From: Phycisphaerales bacterium
GTDB taxonomy: Bacteria; Planctomycetota; Phycisphaerae; Phycisphaerales; UBA1924
DNA length: 64,000 nt
Direction of reading: 5' to 3'
NCBI GenBank assembly: GCA_029260435.1
Contig: JAJDDG010000010.1
Span: 1-64,000, forward strand
Both the position numbers and the translations under genes were made by a program. The notes below the pieces were generated by a model. That model was not told the origin of the DNA. It made no database searches and saw only the letters and a list, made by a program, of their open reading frames with translations. Shown piece after piece: positions 1 to 8,915 of this stretch (position 1 is the stretch's first letter; each line of letters begins with the position of its first letter).

Positions 1-50
1 GGGGGGGCGGGGGTTCCGGGGTCGCCCCCCTTCTTTTTTTTTTTTTTTTT
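1..50 (+). terminator. Rho-independent terminator of an upstream gene
   Basis: An 8-bp GC stem (2-9 pairs with 23-30) is followed at once by TTC and a run of 17 T. This is a textbook intrinsic terminator reading rightward, so a + strand gene or operon ends just left of the window. Confidence 0.8.
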
Positions 51-96
51 GTTGTCTTACTCGTGGGCGTCCACCCACGGCACCTGGCATGAAGAT

Positions 97-120
97 CACT
101 GACCGGAAGACCGGTCAGTG
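97..120. repeat. Perfect inverted repeat (10-bp stem, 4-nt loop)
   Basis: CACTGACCGG and CCGGTCAGTG face each other across AAGA. There is no T-run on either side, so it is not a standard terminator. It lies between two convergent terminators and could be an operator or part of an intergenic repeat; the role is unknown. Confidence 0.6.
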
Positions 121-135
121 GCACGAAGAAAAGAC

Positions 136-200
136 CCCCTCATCCGGTCTCACTTCGTTCGACCACCTTCTCCCCGGAGAGGAGAAGGGGCGTGGGGATC
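136..200. repeat. Possible short interspersed intergenic repeat
   Basis: The stretch contains CCCTCATCCGG followed by a palindromic TTCTCC..GGAGAA core. This resembles the short palindromic intergenic repeats scattered through many high-GC bacterial genomes. Only one copy was noticed in this window, so its repeat status rests on resemblance. Confidence 0.35.
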
Positions 201-216
201 GATGAGTCTTCGCAAT

Positions 217-242
217 AAAAAAACCCCCGGGGTGCGGGGGCT
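217..242 (-). terminator. Rho-independent terminator of hppA
   Basis: Read on the minus strand, CCCCC and GGGGG form a stem around a 7-nt loop, followed by seven T. It lies about 125 nt past the hppA stop codon. Confidence 0.75.
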
Positions 243-365
243 CAAGGTAGTTGAGTTGTTCTGAGCACGCCTTGCCCTGCGGGCCAAGGCGTGGCACCCG
301 ACGATGTTTTGATCGTGGTTCACGACTTCGTCGTGTACCACGGCACCCGGATGGGTGCTCGTCGG

Positions 366-3068
366 TTAGTTGAGGCCGAGGAGGGAGCCGATGACGGGGC
401 CGAAGGCGACGGTAAGCCCGGCGAAGACGACAGAGACGATGGAGATGAGTTTGATGAGGATGTTGAGGGAGGGGCCCGAGGTGTCCTTGAAGGGGTCGCC
501 GACGGTGTCGCCCACGACGGTTGCCTTGTGGTCTTCGGAGCCCTTGCCGTAGACGATGAGGTCTGCGTTGCCTGCGGCGACGGCTTCTTGGGCGCGGGCC
601 ATGATGGCGGCTTTGATTGTGTCGGGGACCTTGTCGGCGTTGCCGGTGTTGTTGACCATGTCGGAGGCGGTGATCTTGCCGTACGACTCGAGGAGCTTCT
701 TGGCGTTGTCCCATGCGCCGCCCGCGTTTGCCATGAAGATGGCGACGGCGAAGCCGCAGGTGAGCCCGCCGGCGAGCATGCCGACGACACCGGGGACGGA
801 GAGGGTAAGGCCGACAACGATGGGGATCGTGATGGCGAGGATCGCGGGGGCGACCATTTCCTTCTGGGCGCCAGCGGTGGAGATATCGACGCAGGTGGCG
901 TAGTCGGGGTAGTGGGTGCCTTCGAACTCGACGCCCTGCATGGGCCAGTTGTCTGAGTTGTTGACGTCTTCCTCGCTCATGCCCTGGGCGCGGAGAGCGT
1001 CACGCATTTTGGCGAACTGTCGGCGGGCTTCCTGCATCATTGCGTATGCGGCGCGGCCGACGGCGTTCATGGTCATTGCGCAGAAGAGGAAGACGAGGAG
1101 GACGCCCAAGAAGATGCCGCCGAGGAGGCGGGGGTTGACGAGGGTGACGTCGTAGAAGATGAGGATATCGTTGAGGGTGGATTTTGAGGCGAGGGTTGCC
1201 TTGATCTTGCCTGCTGCGTGCCCGTGGCCTTCGTGCTCGGCGGTGAAGGTGATGGTGCGACCATCATCGGACAGCTCGACACCGGTGTAGGTCTGATTGA
1301 CCACGAGTTCATCGATATCGTGATCGATGGTATCGGTGACATCGATGAAGGCGCCGTCGATGTTGGGCTCGTCGGTTTCGCTGGTGTTGACGGCGAACTT
1401 GCCGTAGCCGGTGTAGAGGGCGTGCATGGGGGCGATGGTCAGGTCGCTTGCGGCGTTGACGGCCTGCTGGCCGATCTGGACTTGGACGATCTGGAGGAAG
1501 GCGGCGAAGAGGGCGAGGGCGGTGAGGGCTGCGGAGCCGATTGCGAAGCCCTTGCCGGTCGCGGCGGTGGTGTTGCCGAGGGAATCGAGCAGGTCGGTGC
1601 GTTCACGGACATGGGGCGGCTGAGAGGTCATCTCCGCGTTGCCGCCTGCGTTGTCTGCGATGGGGCCGTAGGCGTCTGTGGCGAGTGTGATGCCGAGTGT
1701 TGCGAGCATGCCAACGGCGGCGATGCCGACGCCGTAGAGACCCATGAGCATATTGTCACCGCCGCCTGCGAAGATGAAGGCGGCGAGGATCGCGACGACA
1801 ACGGTGAGGAGTGAGGCCCATGTGGACTTCATGCCTTCGGCGATGCCGGCGATGATGACGGTCGCGGGTCCGGTGAGGGCCTGCTCGGCGATGCGTCTGG
1901 TTGGGGCGTGCTCGTAAGAGGTGTAGTGCTCGGTGGCGTGGGCGATGACGAGGCCCGCGGTGAGACCCGAGAGGATTGAGAAGCCGAGGCCGAACCACGT
2001 AAAGGGGAGGGTGATGTCTTCGCCCATGGTTCCGAAGAGCATGTAGAGGAGCGCGAATGCACCAACGACGATGAGCGCGGAAGCGGCGTACACGCCGAAA
2101 TGCAGGCTCTTGAGGAGTTGGGCGAAGTTCGCACCTTCCTTTGCCTTGACAGTGAAGATGCCGAGGACGGAGCAGAAGATGCCGATCCCGGCGAGCGCGA
2201 GGGGGGCTGTTGCCAATTTGAGGGCGACTTCTGTAGAAAGGCCTTCTGTATCGAAGCCCATTGTCATTGCTGCGGCGGCGCCGAGCGCCATGGTTGCGAG
2301 CATTGAGCCGTAGTAGGACTCGTAGAGGTCTGCGCCCATGCCGGCGACATCGCCGACGTTGTCGCCGACGTTGTCGGCGATGGTTGCGGGGTTGCGGGGA
2401 TCGTCTTCGGGGATGCCGGCTTCGACTTTTCCGACGAGGTCGGCGCCGACGTCGGCGGCCTTGGTGTAGATGCCGCCGCCCACGCGGGCGAAGAGGGCCT
2501 GGGTTGAGGCGCCCATGCCGAAGGAGAGCATGATGGTTGTGAGTTCGACGACGGTGAAGTCTGTGTAGTTGTTGAAGACGAAGAACCACGCGGAGACATC
2601 AAGAAGGGCGAAACCGACGACGACGAGGCCCATGACTGCGCCGGCGCGGAATGCGACGGTGAGCCCTTCGTTGAGGGAACTCTTGACGGCGTGGGTTGTT
2701 CTTGCGGAGGCGTTGGTTGCCATTTTCATGCCGAACCAGCCGCAGAGCCCGGAGAAGAGCCCGGCGATGGGGACGCCGATGAGAGCGAATTGTGGTTGGA
2801 GTTTGAGCCCGAAGGAGAGGATCGCGAGTACGACGATGAGGGCGATGAAGACGCCGAAAACGACTTTGTATTGGCGTGTGAGGTATGCCATTGCACCGTC
2901 GCGGACTGCCTGCGCGATGCGGATCATTTCGGGATCGCCTTCGGAACATTTCATGACCGAGCGGGAGAAGACGAAGGCCATGATGAGCGCGAGTACGGCA
3001 CCGACGGGTGCGAGGAAATACGCGGGGTGTAGGTCCGCGGCGAGCGTGAGCATCGGATCTGTCAACAC
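366..3068 (-). CDS. hppA: Membrane-bound K+-dependent ion-translocating pyrophosphatase
   Basis: Integral membrane pyrophosphatase: hydrolyses PPi and pumps H+ and/or Na+ out of the cytoplasm. Family signatures are clear: DVGADLVGKVE (about 206-216), EDDPRNPATIADNVGDNVGD (221-240), DNAGG (472-476), and near the C terminus NAGGAWDNAKK and GDTVGDPFKDTSGP. The GNTTAATGK motif (498-506) has Ala where K+-independent enzymes have Lys, which indicates the K+-dependent class; the pumped ion cannot be decided by eye. At 900 residues it is longer than the usual 650-770, because of an extra segment at about 535-640 (see findings). The GTG start at 3068 is favoured by AGGAG 8 nt upstream; an ATG five codons in is the alternative. 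Monocistronic, with its own terminator. Confidence 0.95.
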   Translation of the reverse strand: MLTDPMLTLAADLHPAYFLAPVGAVLALIMAFVFSRSVMKCSEGDPEMIRIAQAVRDGAMAYLTRQYKVVFGVFIALIVVLAILSFGLKLQPQFALIGVPIAGLFSGLCGWFGMKMATNASARTTHAVKSSLNEGLTVAFRAGAVMGLVVVGFALLDVSAWFFVFNNYTDFTVVELTTIMLSFGMGASTQALFARVGGGIYTKAADVGADLVGKVEAGIPEDDPRNPATIADNVGDNVGDVAGMGADLYESYYGSMLATMALGAAAAMTMGFDTEGLSTEVALKLATAPLALAGIGIFCSVLGIFTVKAKEGANFAQLLKSLHFGVYAASALIVVGAFALLYMLFGTMGEDITLPFTWFGLGFSILSGLTAGLVIAHATEHYTSYEHAPTRRIAEQALTGPATVIIAGIAEGMKSTWASLLTVVVAILAAFIFAGGGDNMLMGLYGVGIAAVGMLATLGITLATDAYGPIADNAGGNAEMTSQPPHVRERTDLLDSLGNTTAATGKGFAIGSAALTALALFAAFLQIVQVQIGQQAVNAASDLTIAPMHALYTGYGKFAVNTSETDEPNIDGAFIDVTDTIDHDIDELVVNQTYTGVELSDDGRTITFTAEHEGHGHAAGKIKATLASKSTLNDILIFYDVTLVNPRLLGGIFLGVLLVFLFCAMTMNAVGRAAYAMMQEARRQFAKMRDALRAQGMSEEDVNNSDNWPMQGVEFEGTHYPDYATCVDISTAGAQKEMVAPAILAITIPIVVGLTLSVPGVVGMLAGGLTCGFAVAIFMANAGGAWDNAKKLLESYGKITASDMVNNTGNADKVPDTIKAAIMARAQEAVAAGNADLIVYGKGSEDHKATVVGDTVGDPFKDTSGPSLNILIKLISIVSVVFAGLTVAFGPVIGSLLGLN

Positions 3069-3221
3069 GGGTGTTGCTCCTGTCCTGGTTGGACGGTGGG
3101 CGTGCGGCGGGCGGCCACTGTTTGGTGGGCGCTATCCGTCGCGTGGAACGGTACGAGAATGGTTACACATCGAGCGGCGCGGCGGTCGGCCGCAAGAAAT
3201 GCGGGAGCGCTGGCCGCTGTA

Positions 3222-3250
3222 GAACAACAAACCCCCGTTTTCACGGGGGC
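3222..3250 (-). terminator. Rho-independent terminator of rpsU
   Basis: On the minus strand a 7-bp stem CCCCCGT/ACGGGGG with a GAAA tetraloop is followed by TTTGTTGTT, about 10 nt past the rpsU stop. Confidence 0.8.
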
Positions 3251-3259
3251 ATGCTTTAT

Positions 3260-3460
3260 TTATCTTGTGGGCCTTGGCGGTCTTGGGGTGACCGGGCGGC
3301 TCGACTTGCGCGCGGCGCGGTTTCTTCGTTCGGAAGGCTTCTCGTAGAACGCCTTGCGTTTGATGTCTTTGGTGAGGCCTTCTTTTTCGCAGAGTTTCTT
3401 GAACCTGCGCAGCATGCCCTCGACACTTTCGCCGCCTCTAGCTTTGACTCGGATCGCCAT
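3260..3460 (-). CDS. rpsU: 30S ribosomal protein S21
   Basis: A 66-residue basic protein beginning MAIRVKARGGESVEGMLRRF, the conserved start of bS21, followed by the KRKAFYEKPSERRNR helix typical of the family. bS21 binds the 30S platform and helps mRNA selection at initiation. The open frame extends further upstream, but the ATG at 3460 is chosen because the homology starts there and GAGGA lies about 9 nt upstream. A sigma-70-like promoter and a strong terminator flank it, so it is probably transcribed alone. The C-terminal tail is rich in Arg and Pro. Confidence 0.93.
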   Translation of the reverse strand: MAIRVKARGGESVEGMLRRFKKLCEKEGLTKDIKRKAFYEKPSERRNRAARKSSRPVTPRPPRPTR

Positions 3461-3501
3461 GTTGGCTGGTCCTCTTTCGCGTTTCTGTACGGTATACGTT
3501 C

Positions 3502-3529
3502 GATATAGTGAGTTGGGCAGTATCGTCAA
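3502..3529 (-). promoter_or_regulatory. Sigma-70-like promoter of rpsU
   Basis: On the minus strand TTGACG (3524-3529) and TATATC (3502-3507) are separated by 16 nt, about 40 nt upstream of the S21 start codon. Spacing and sequence are close to the housekeeping consensus. Confidence 0.6.
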
Positions 3530-3543
3530 TCGTTGTGCCTTTG

Positions 3544-3611
3544 GCAACCCCCCACCCCCTCCACCACCCTGCTCTCCCACCCCCACCACCTCTCCCCCCG
3601 ATACTCCCCCC
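3544..3611 (+). other. C-rich low-complexity tract
   Basis: A strongly C-rich stretch with C-runs of three to six, interrupted by A and T, in the gap between the divergent rpsU promoter and the NYN gene. It has no coding character and its function is unknown. Confidence 0.5.
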
Positions 3612-3685
3612 CGCGTCTTGGTGCGCATTGAGGGTGAGGGTGGATATTCTCCGAGAGAAGTATTGCTTGATGGAGGGCCCGGGCC

Positions 3686-4234
3686 TTGCGGGTGATCGTG
3701 GATACGTACAACGTGCTACACCTGCCGAGTGCTCATGAGCTCCCGGATGGGGTCGAGGGGATTGCGCGGCTGTCTGAATTGATCGCGGGGAGCCGATTCG
3801 GGCAGGGGAAAGTGGTGCTGGTGTGCGACGGGCGGACCCCGGGGGATTTGCGTGGGCGGATAGCCCGGGGGATACGGGTGGTGTTTTCGGGGCAGCGGAT
3901 CAACGCGGATACGGTGATTCAGAAAGAGGTCGCGAAGGACTCGGGGGCTCGGGATCTGCTCGTGGTGAGTTCGGATCGGGAGGTCCAGCGGGATGCGAAG
4001 CGGGGTGGGGCGCGGGTGGTGGACAGTGAGGTGTTTCTTGCGGGGTTGCTGGGGGGAGGCGGGGGTGGGCTGCGGCGGGACGGGGAGGAACGATCCGGGG
4101 AGGATGACGCGAGTGCGAGTTGGTGGATGCGGGCGTTCGGGTTTGAGAGCGATGAGAGTGAATCGGAGGGTGGGCTAGACCCTGAGGATCCGAGCGGGTG
4201 GGGCGTGGACGGGGACTGGTGGGTGGATGGGTAG
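3686..4234 (+). CDS. NYN-domain ribonuclease-like protein (YacP/Rae1 family)
   Basis: The N-terminal 110 residues match the YacP-type NYN (PIN-like) fold: IVDTYNVLH with the first acidic residue, LVCDGR, NADTVIQKEV and LVVSSDREVQRDAKRGGARVV. In Bacillus the relative Rae1 cleaves mRNA on the ribosome, and the neighbours rpsU and rsfS fit a translation-linked role, but the substrate here is unknown. The C-terminal 70 residues are Gly-rich, then acidic, and look disordered. The start is taken as TTG at 3686, with GGAGG about 9 nt upstream; a GTG two codons on is possible. Confidence 0.75.
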   Translation: MRVIVDTYNVLHLPSAHELPDGVEGIARLSELIAGSRFGQGKVVLVCDGRTPGDLRGRIARGIRVVFSGQRINADTVIQKEVAKDSGARDLLVVSSDREVQRDAKRGGARVVDSEVFLAGLLGGGGGGLRRDGEERSGEDDASASWWMRAFGFESDESESEGGLDPEDPSGWGVDGDWWVDG

Positions 4235-4291
4235 CGTGCGAGAGGTATCGGGGTGTTGAGTGGGGCGGGCGGTGTGGGTAGTGTTGTTCGG

Positions 4292-4828
4292 ATGGGTTCT
4301 TCAAAGCCGGAAAAAAGTGGGGATCGCGAAGCGATGCTCGGTGTTGATCGCAGCGGTATTGATGATGCTGCGCGTACGCTGCAGATGGAGGAGGCGCGCG
4401 CGATGTCGATCGAGGCTGCGCGGAGTCTGAGCGATGACAAGTGCGAGGATGTGGTTGTGCTGGATCTTCGGGGGCTGAGCCAGATCACGGACTTCTTTGT
4501 GATCGCGAGCGGCACGAGCGAGACGCAGATGCGCAGTTCCGGGCAGCACGCTGTCGAGATCGGGGAGCGGATGGGGCTCGGGGTGCATCACTCGAACCTG
4601 CGGGGCGGGCCGACGCAGTGGTTCGTGATCGACTTTGTGAATGTGGTGGTGCATATATTCGATCCAGAGGAGCGGGCGTACTACGACCTGGAGATGCTCT
4701 GGGGCGATGCGGATCGGGTGGGTTGGTCGCGCGAAGGCGGCGGGGCTGGAGGGCAACTGGGGGATGCGGGTCGGAACCTCGCGGGGCTTCGAGAGGACGA
4801 GGTGCTGCCTGGTCAGGAAGAGAACTGA
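4292..4828 (+). CDS. rsfS: Ribosomal silencing factor RsfS
   Basis: Contains the RsfS/YbeB/Iojap core: DVVVLDLRGLSQITDFFVIA followed by SGTSETQMRS, then a GGPTQWFVIDFVNVVVHIF stretch ending in YYDLEMLWGDA. RsfS binds uL14 and blocks subunit joining during starvation. The protein is about 178 residues, longer than the usual 110-130, with an extra N-terminal region of some 45 residues and a Gly-rich C-terminal tail. The ATG at 4292 is chosen; a GTG at 4253 and an ATG at 4334 are in frame, and none has a strong ribosome binding site. It follows the NYN gene closely and may share its transcript. Confidence 0.88.
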   Translation: MGSSKPEKSGDREAMLGVDRSGIDDAARTLQMEEARAMSIEAARSLSDDKCEDVVVLDLRGLSQITDFFVIASGTSETQMRSSGQHAVEIGERMGLGVHHSNLRGGPTQWFVIDFVNVVVHIFDPEERAYYDLEMLWGDADRVGWSREGGGAGGQLGDAGRNLAGLREDEVLPGQEEN

Positions 4829-4863
4829 GCAGCCGGGTGGGATCGGGCGTGTAGACTTCCCGG

Positions 4864-6477
4864 ATGTCGCGCGGGATATCACTTGCGAATAAATGCCAGT
4901 TGTTGTTTGGTCTTGCTACGCTGTTGATCATCGTTGCTGCGCTGCTGATCCCGTGGGTGCGGTATGCGCAGCTGGTGGATGACGCGCAGCTGGAGACCTC
5001 GCGGCAGGTCGCGAAACTGTGGGCGGAGAACACGGTGTTGGAGCCGAAACTGGTGTGGGTTCTGCACTCCGGAGACGCGGGTCGCGAGGAGGGCGGGAGC
5101 GATGTGAGTATTCGGTATTGGCCGAGCGGGGAGTGGTCGGCGGGTGCGTTCGGGGAGGACGTCAGCGGGGTGTATGGGACGTTTCTCGACTCGGCGCGGG
5201 AGCGGGTGGGGGTTGAGGAGTCGATCGAGCACAGCGAAGCGGTGTGGGACGGTGAGGATCGGGTGTACCGGTATGCGCGTCTGTTGCGGGATGACGAGGG
5301 GATAGACGTTGGGGTGGTTGTGGTGGAGCGGCGGAGCGCTTCGGCGGCGGGGCAGCTGCTGATCAACCGGGCGTATCTGGTTGTTGCGGGGTTGCTGGCG
5401 GGCGCGCTTGCGGTGTTGGTGTTCTACATCATCACCATGCGGATTATTCTTGGGCCGGTGCGATCGCTCCGGGATACGGCGGAGTTGGTGCGCGAGGGGA
5501 ACCTGCACATCCGGGCGGATATCCAGACGGGGGATGAGTTTGAGCAGTTGTCCGACACGTTTAACGCGATGCTTGAGGAGATTGTTTCGCAGCAGGTCGA
5601 GCTGCGGGGGATTAATCGATCGCTCGATCTGAAGATGACGGAGCTCGCTGAGCAGAATGTGCGGCTGTACGAGGCGGCGCGGATGAAGAGCGAGTTCCTT
5701 GCGAATATCAGCCACGAGTTGCGTACGCCGTTGAACTCGATCATCGGGTTCACGGAGATCCTGCACGACATCGCGGGCAAGGATTTGGAAGCGGTGGGTG
5801 TTGAACACGCGCCATCGGTATTAGAGAAACGGGGTCGGTATCTGGATCACATTCTGACAGCGGGGCGGAGCCTGCTTGTGATGATCAACGAGCTGCTGGA
5901 GATGGCGAAGATCGAGGCGGGGAAGGTTGAGCTGCATGTGCAATCGATGAATGTCGCGGAGACGTGCGAGGGGCTGCTTGCGCTGATCCGCCCTCTGGCG
6001 GATCGGAAGGGGATCGGCACAGAGCTTGCGCTGGTGGCGGCGGGCGGGGGGTTCACCTCGGACGCGGGGGGCGCGGATGTGCCGGTGATCGAGACGGATC
6101 AGCAGAAATTCCAGCAGGTTGTGTTTAATTTTCTGAGCAACGCGGTGAAGTTCACGGCGAGCGGTGGGCGTGTGACGCTGCGGGCTGAGCGGGTTGTCGG
6201 GGGGGATGAGGCGGAGTGGGTGCGGGTGAGTGTGCTGGATACGGGTGCGGGGATCCCGGAAGATCAGCAGGAGACGATCTTCGAGAAGTTCTCACAGGTG
6301 GACAGCGGGCACACACGGGAGTTTGCGGGGACGGGGCTCGGGCTTGCGATCGCCAAGGAGTTTGCGGGGTTGATCGGCGGCGAGGTGGTGATGGAGAGCG
6401 AGGTTGGGCGGGGGTCGATGTTCAGCTTGATCGTGCCGATTGTGTTCGCGGGTGCCTCGAAGACGATCAGCGAGTGA
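4864..6477 (+). CDS. Membrane sensor histidine kinase
   Basis: A 537-residue hybrid-free sensor kinase. It has an N-terminal membrane segment (about 9-30), an extracytoplasmic sensing region with no recognised fold, a second membrane segment near 165-195, a HAMP linker, and a coiled coil leading to the phosphoacceptor box SEFLANISHELRTPLNSIIG. The ATP-binding domain has the N box (FNFLSNAVKFT), G1 (DTGAGIPEDQ), F box (IFEKFSQVD) and G2 (GTGLGLAIAKE). No response regulator is adjacent, so it is an orphan and its partner is unknown. Its 3' end overlaps the convergent yraN by 11 nt. Confidence 0.92.
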   Translation: MSRGISLANKCQLLFGLATLLIIVAALLIPWVRYAQLVDDAQLETSRQVAKLWAENTVLEPKLVWVLHSGDAGREEGGSDVSIRYWPSGEWSAGAFGEDVSGVYGTFLDSARERVGVEESIEHSEAVWDGEDRVYRYARLLRDDEGIDVGVVVVERRSASAAGQLLINRAYLVVAGLLAGALAVLVFYIITMRIILGPVRSLRDTAELVREGNLHIRADIQTGDEFEQLSDTFNAMLEEIVSQQVELRGINRSLDLKMTELAEQNVRLYEAARMKSEFLANISHELRTPLNSIIGFTEILHDIAGKDLEAVGVEHAPSVLEKRGRYLDHILTAGRSLLVMINELLEMAKIEAGKVELHVQSMNVAETCEGLLALIRPLADRKGIGTELALVAAGGGFTSDAGGADVPVIETDQQKFQQVVFNFLSNAVKFTASGGRVTLRAERVVGGDEAEWVRVSVLDTGAGIPEDQQETIFEKFSQVDSGHTREFAGTGLGLAIAKEFAGLIGGEVVMESEVGRGSMFSLIVPIVFAGASKTISE

Positions 6478-6892
6478 CGGCGCGCTGGTAGTGGCGGATG
6501 GCGGGCTTGCCTTTGGGGGGGATGTCTATCGCGACGACATCAATACGGATGGGACGGTCTTGCCAATGGTGTTTTTTGGCGAGGGTTTCGGCGATCTGGA
6601 TGAGCTTGCGGCATTTGTGTGAGGTGATTGCTGCTTCGGGCTTTCGATCGGTAGGAGTGGTGTTGGGAGAGAGCCGGCGCGCTTTGACTTCAACCACAAC
6701 GATAGTGAAGTGATCGGGTGCGAGGCAGACCAGGTCCGCTTCGCCCGGTGCGACTCGTGCGTTTTTCAGGAGGGTTTTGTACCCGCGGCGGCGGAGGTAT
6801 CTGTGTGCGATGCGTTCGCCGCGGGGGCCGAGAGGATCGCGCTTTGATTTGTTCTTTGGGAGAAAGAGGGCGGTGAGGAGCCTCGGAGACAT
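6467..6892 (-). CDS. YraN family (UPF0102) endonuclease-like protein
   Basis: A 141-residue protein with the YraN pattern: GERIAHRYLRRRGYKTLLKN, then GEADLVCL, IVVVEVKAR, and a C-terminal RIDVVAIDI. The spaced Glu/Asp and the EVK motif match the restriction-endonuclease-like fold of UPF0102. The cellular role of the family is poorly defined. Its start lies 9 nt after the stop of the upstream SurA-like lipoprotein gene, so the two are probably one operon. The 3' end overlaps the convergent sensor kinase gene. Confidence 0.85.
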   Translation of the reverse strand: MSPRLLTALFLPKNKSKRDPLGPRGERIAHRYLRRRGYKTLLKNARVAPGEADLVCLAPDHFTIVVVEVKARRLSPNTTPTDRKPEAAITSHKCRKLIQIAETLAKKHHWQDRPIRIDVVAIDIPPKGKPAIRHYQRAVTR

Positions 6893-6901
6893 CTGCGGTT
6901 A

Positions 6902-8176
6902 TCAGCGTTGGCTGTGGGTTGGGGTGTACCGCGCGAGAGCGAAGTCGTACAAGCGTTGGGCCATGAGTTCGATATCGGAGTAGGAGCCGCGGTCGTAGAG
7001 CTCCTGGAAATACCGCGTGCTTTCTTCGCGCTGGCGGCGCTCGAGGAGGGAGTCTTCGAGTTCGAGTTGGACGTCGTAGAGGGTGATTTCTGGGGGGGTG
7101 TTGATGTCTTCGAGGTGGATCCACCAGTTGGCGTCGTTGAACTCGATGCGTTCGGTTGTTTCGCCCGGCATGAGTTTGCGGGCGGGGTCGTTGAGCTCTG
7201 GGGCGCTGAACAGGGAGACGTCCTCGATGGTTGTGTCCTTGAGCTGGACCTCGCGGAGCCCACCCTGCTCCCTGCGCCATGAGCCGAAGTCCTCGACGAT
7301 CTCTGCGAATGGTGCCCCCTGCTCTATGTCGTGGGAGACGATGGAGATGAGGGGGATATATCCCTCTTCTTTGGGGATCATGAGGACGCGGAAACGGGCG
7401 GTGGGGTCTGGGTTGAAGTCGTCGTAGTGGCGGTCGAACTCCTGTTGGATCTCGCGGAAGGAGACCTGGACGCGGTCGCCGATCTCGCGGCGGAGTTGTT
7501 CGCGGACGAACTGGACCTTTGTGATGTCGTCCACCTTTTCGTCGAGGGTCATGCCTTCTTCGTCTTTCAGTCTGCGCTCGGCGAGGTCTTCGGCGCCGTA
7601 GTTCCGCGAAACGATACGGTCGCGGATCTCCTGGATGAATGCGAAGACGCCCATCTTCTTTTCGGGTGTCATCTGCGCTTCGAATTCGGCGAGCGCGAGT
7701 TCGTCTGCGAGCCTGCCGCGGAGCGCTTCCCAGATATCTTGCTGGAGTTTGCGCGCGAAACGGTTTGAGTCGAGTGTTTTGGCTTCGCGGCGGAGGCGGG
7801 CGTCCATCGGGGCAAAGAATTCGTGGGCGTAGATCGGGCGGCCGTTGATCTGCCCGACCATCTGGTCAACGGAGTATGCCCGGGTCGGCGCGGGGGAGAG
7901 CGTTGGGATTGGTTCGGGCGCGGCGGTCGTGGGTGGGCCGAGGAGGACGGTTGCCTTGGGCGCGGGGTCCGGCTGCATTGCTTCGGCAAGGAGAGGTGTT
8001 GCGGGTTTGGATTGGGCGGGCGCTGGCTCGGGGATGTCTTGCGCGCGGAAGTCATCTGGGGTAATGACCTGGGCACGCTGCTTCGGTGCCGCGTCTGGGG
8101 AGGTTGTGCAGGCAGCGAAACAGCAGGCGAGGGCGGCGGTGGTGATTGCGATATAGTTGCGGGTGGACGTGTTCAT
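6902..8176 (-). CDS. SurA/PpiC-like periplasmic chaperone lipoprotein
   Basis: About 424 residues. The ATG at 8176 is chosen because it gives a short basic n-region, a hydrophobic core and a lipobox-like FAAC. A Pro/Ala-rich linker (about 30-110) precedes the segment VGQINGRPIYAHEFF, which resembles the start of SurA N-terminal domains, followed by long charged helices and a region around FRVLMIPKEEGYIP that could be a degenerate parvulin domain. The likely role is outer-membrane or exported-protein folding. Cyclophilin- and parvulin-type catalytic residues were not confirmed, so it may be a chaperone only. Transcribed with yraN. Confidence 0.6.
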   Translation of the reverse strand: MNTSTRNYIAITTAALACCFAACTTSPDAAPKQRAQVITPDDFRAQDIPEPAPAQSKPATPLLAEAMQPDPAPKATVLLGPPTTAAPEPIPTLSPAPTRAYSVDQMVGQINGRPIYAHEFFAPMDARLRREAKTLDSNRFARKLQQDIWEALRGRLADELALAEFEAQMTPEKKMGVFAFIQEIRDRIVSRNYGAEDLAERRLKDEEGMTLDEKVDDITKVQFVREQLRREIGDRVQVSFREIQQEFDRHYDDFNPDPTARFRVLMIPKEEGYIPLISIVSHDIEQGAPFAEIVEDFGSWRREQGGLREVQLKDTTIEDVSLFSAPELNDPARKLMPGETTERIEFNDANWWIHLEDINTPPEITLYDVQLELEDSLLERRQREESTRYFQELYDRGSYSDIELMAQRLYDFALARYTPTHSQR

Positions 8177-8373
8177 GGTTGTTTGGATCGGCGAGATCTG
8201 CGCGGGAGCATTGATCTCGATTGCCCCATGGTAAAGGGAATGGTGGGCTTGCTTGGTTGTGGATGATCCTACGCTCGGTTCGCGGCGGTCACAAAGGGGA
8301 CGTAGACTGGAGTGTTTGGTGGAGAATTGGGGTTCACAGGCAACGGGCGTAGCGGGGGAGGAGGTCGGCACGC

Positions 8374-8862
8374 ATGAACGAGGGCGAGCAGAAGCCAGAG
8401 ATACTGGTCGATAGCGACTGGAAGAACCAGGCGCAGGCGGAGAAGGAGAAGCTCGCGGAGGCAGAGCAGCAGGCTGAGGCGGAGCGGACGGAGGGCGGCG
8501 GCAAGGGCGAACTGCCGGCGGCGGACTTCCGTGGGCTCGTGGGGACGATGGCGAGCCAGGCGATCATGTACCTCGGCGGGATGGTGGACCCGAAGACGGG
8601 CGGAGCGATGGTGGATCTTGAGATCTCACGGCTCTACATCGATCTGCTGGGGGTGGTCGAGGAGAAGACGAAGGGGAACCTGACAAAGGAAGAAGAAGAT
8701 GAGCTGAAAGTCGTGCTGCACGAGCTCCGCTCGCGGTATGTGGAAATCGGGCAGTTGCTGGCGGCGCAGATGGCGCAGCACCCCCCCACCCCCGGTGCGC
8801 CCCCCACGGGTACTTCCCCCACTGCTGGCACGGGTGGTGGATCGCCGATTATTCAGGCGTAA
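8374..8862 (+). CDS. DUF1844 domain protein
   Basis: A 162-residue soluble protein. A charged, coiled-coil-like N terminus rich in Glu, Ala and Gln (about 15-45) precedes the DUF1844 core: DFRGLVGTMASQAIMYLGG, SRLYIDLLGVVEEKTKGNLT and LKVVLHELRSRYVE. The C-terminal tail is Pro/Gly/Thr-rich. DUF1844 proteins are small conserved proteins of unknown function, common in planctomycetes and deltaproteobacteria. It starts just upstream of sdhC on the same strand and is divergent from the SurA-like gene, with about 200 nt between them for two promoters. Confidence 0.8.
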   Translation: MNEGEQKPEILVDSDWKNQAQAEKEKLAEAEQQAEAERTEGGGKGELPAADFRGLVGTMASQAIMYLGGMVDPKTGGAMVDLEISRLYIDLLGVVEEKTKGNLTKEEEDELKVVLHELRSRYVEIGQLLAAQMAQHPPTPGAPPTGTSPTAGTGGGSPIIQA

Positions 8863-8915
8863 GAGTTTGATTCGGATCGTTCGGGGTGTGCGGGGTTCGG
8901 AAACCTGGACGAAGG

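Noticed and set aside
291-956. Acidic, Gly/Asp-rich open frame antisense to hppA
   Set aside because: Shadow of the conserved hppA frame on the opposite strand.
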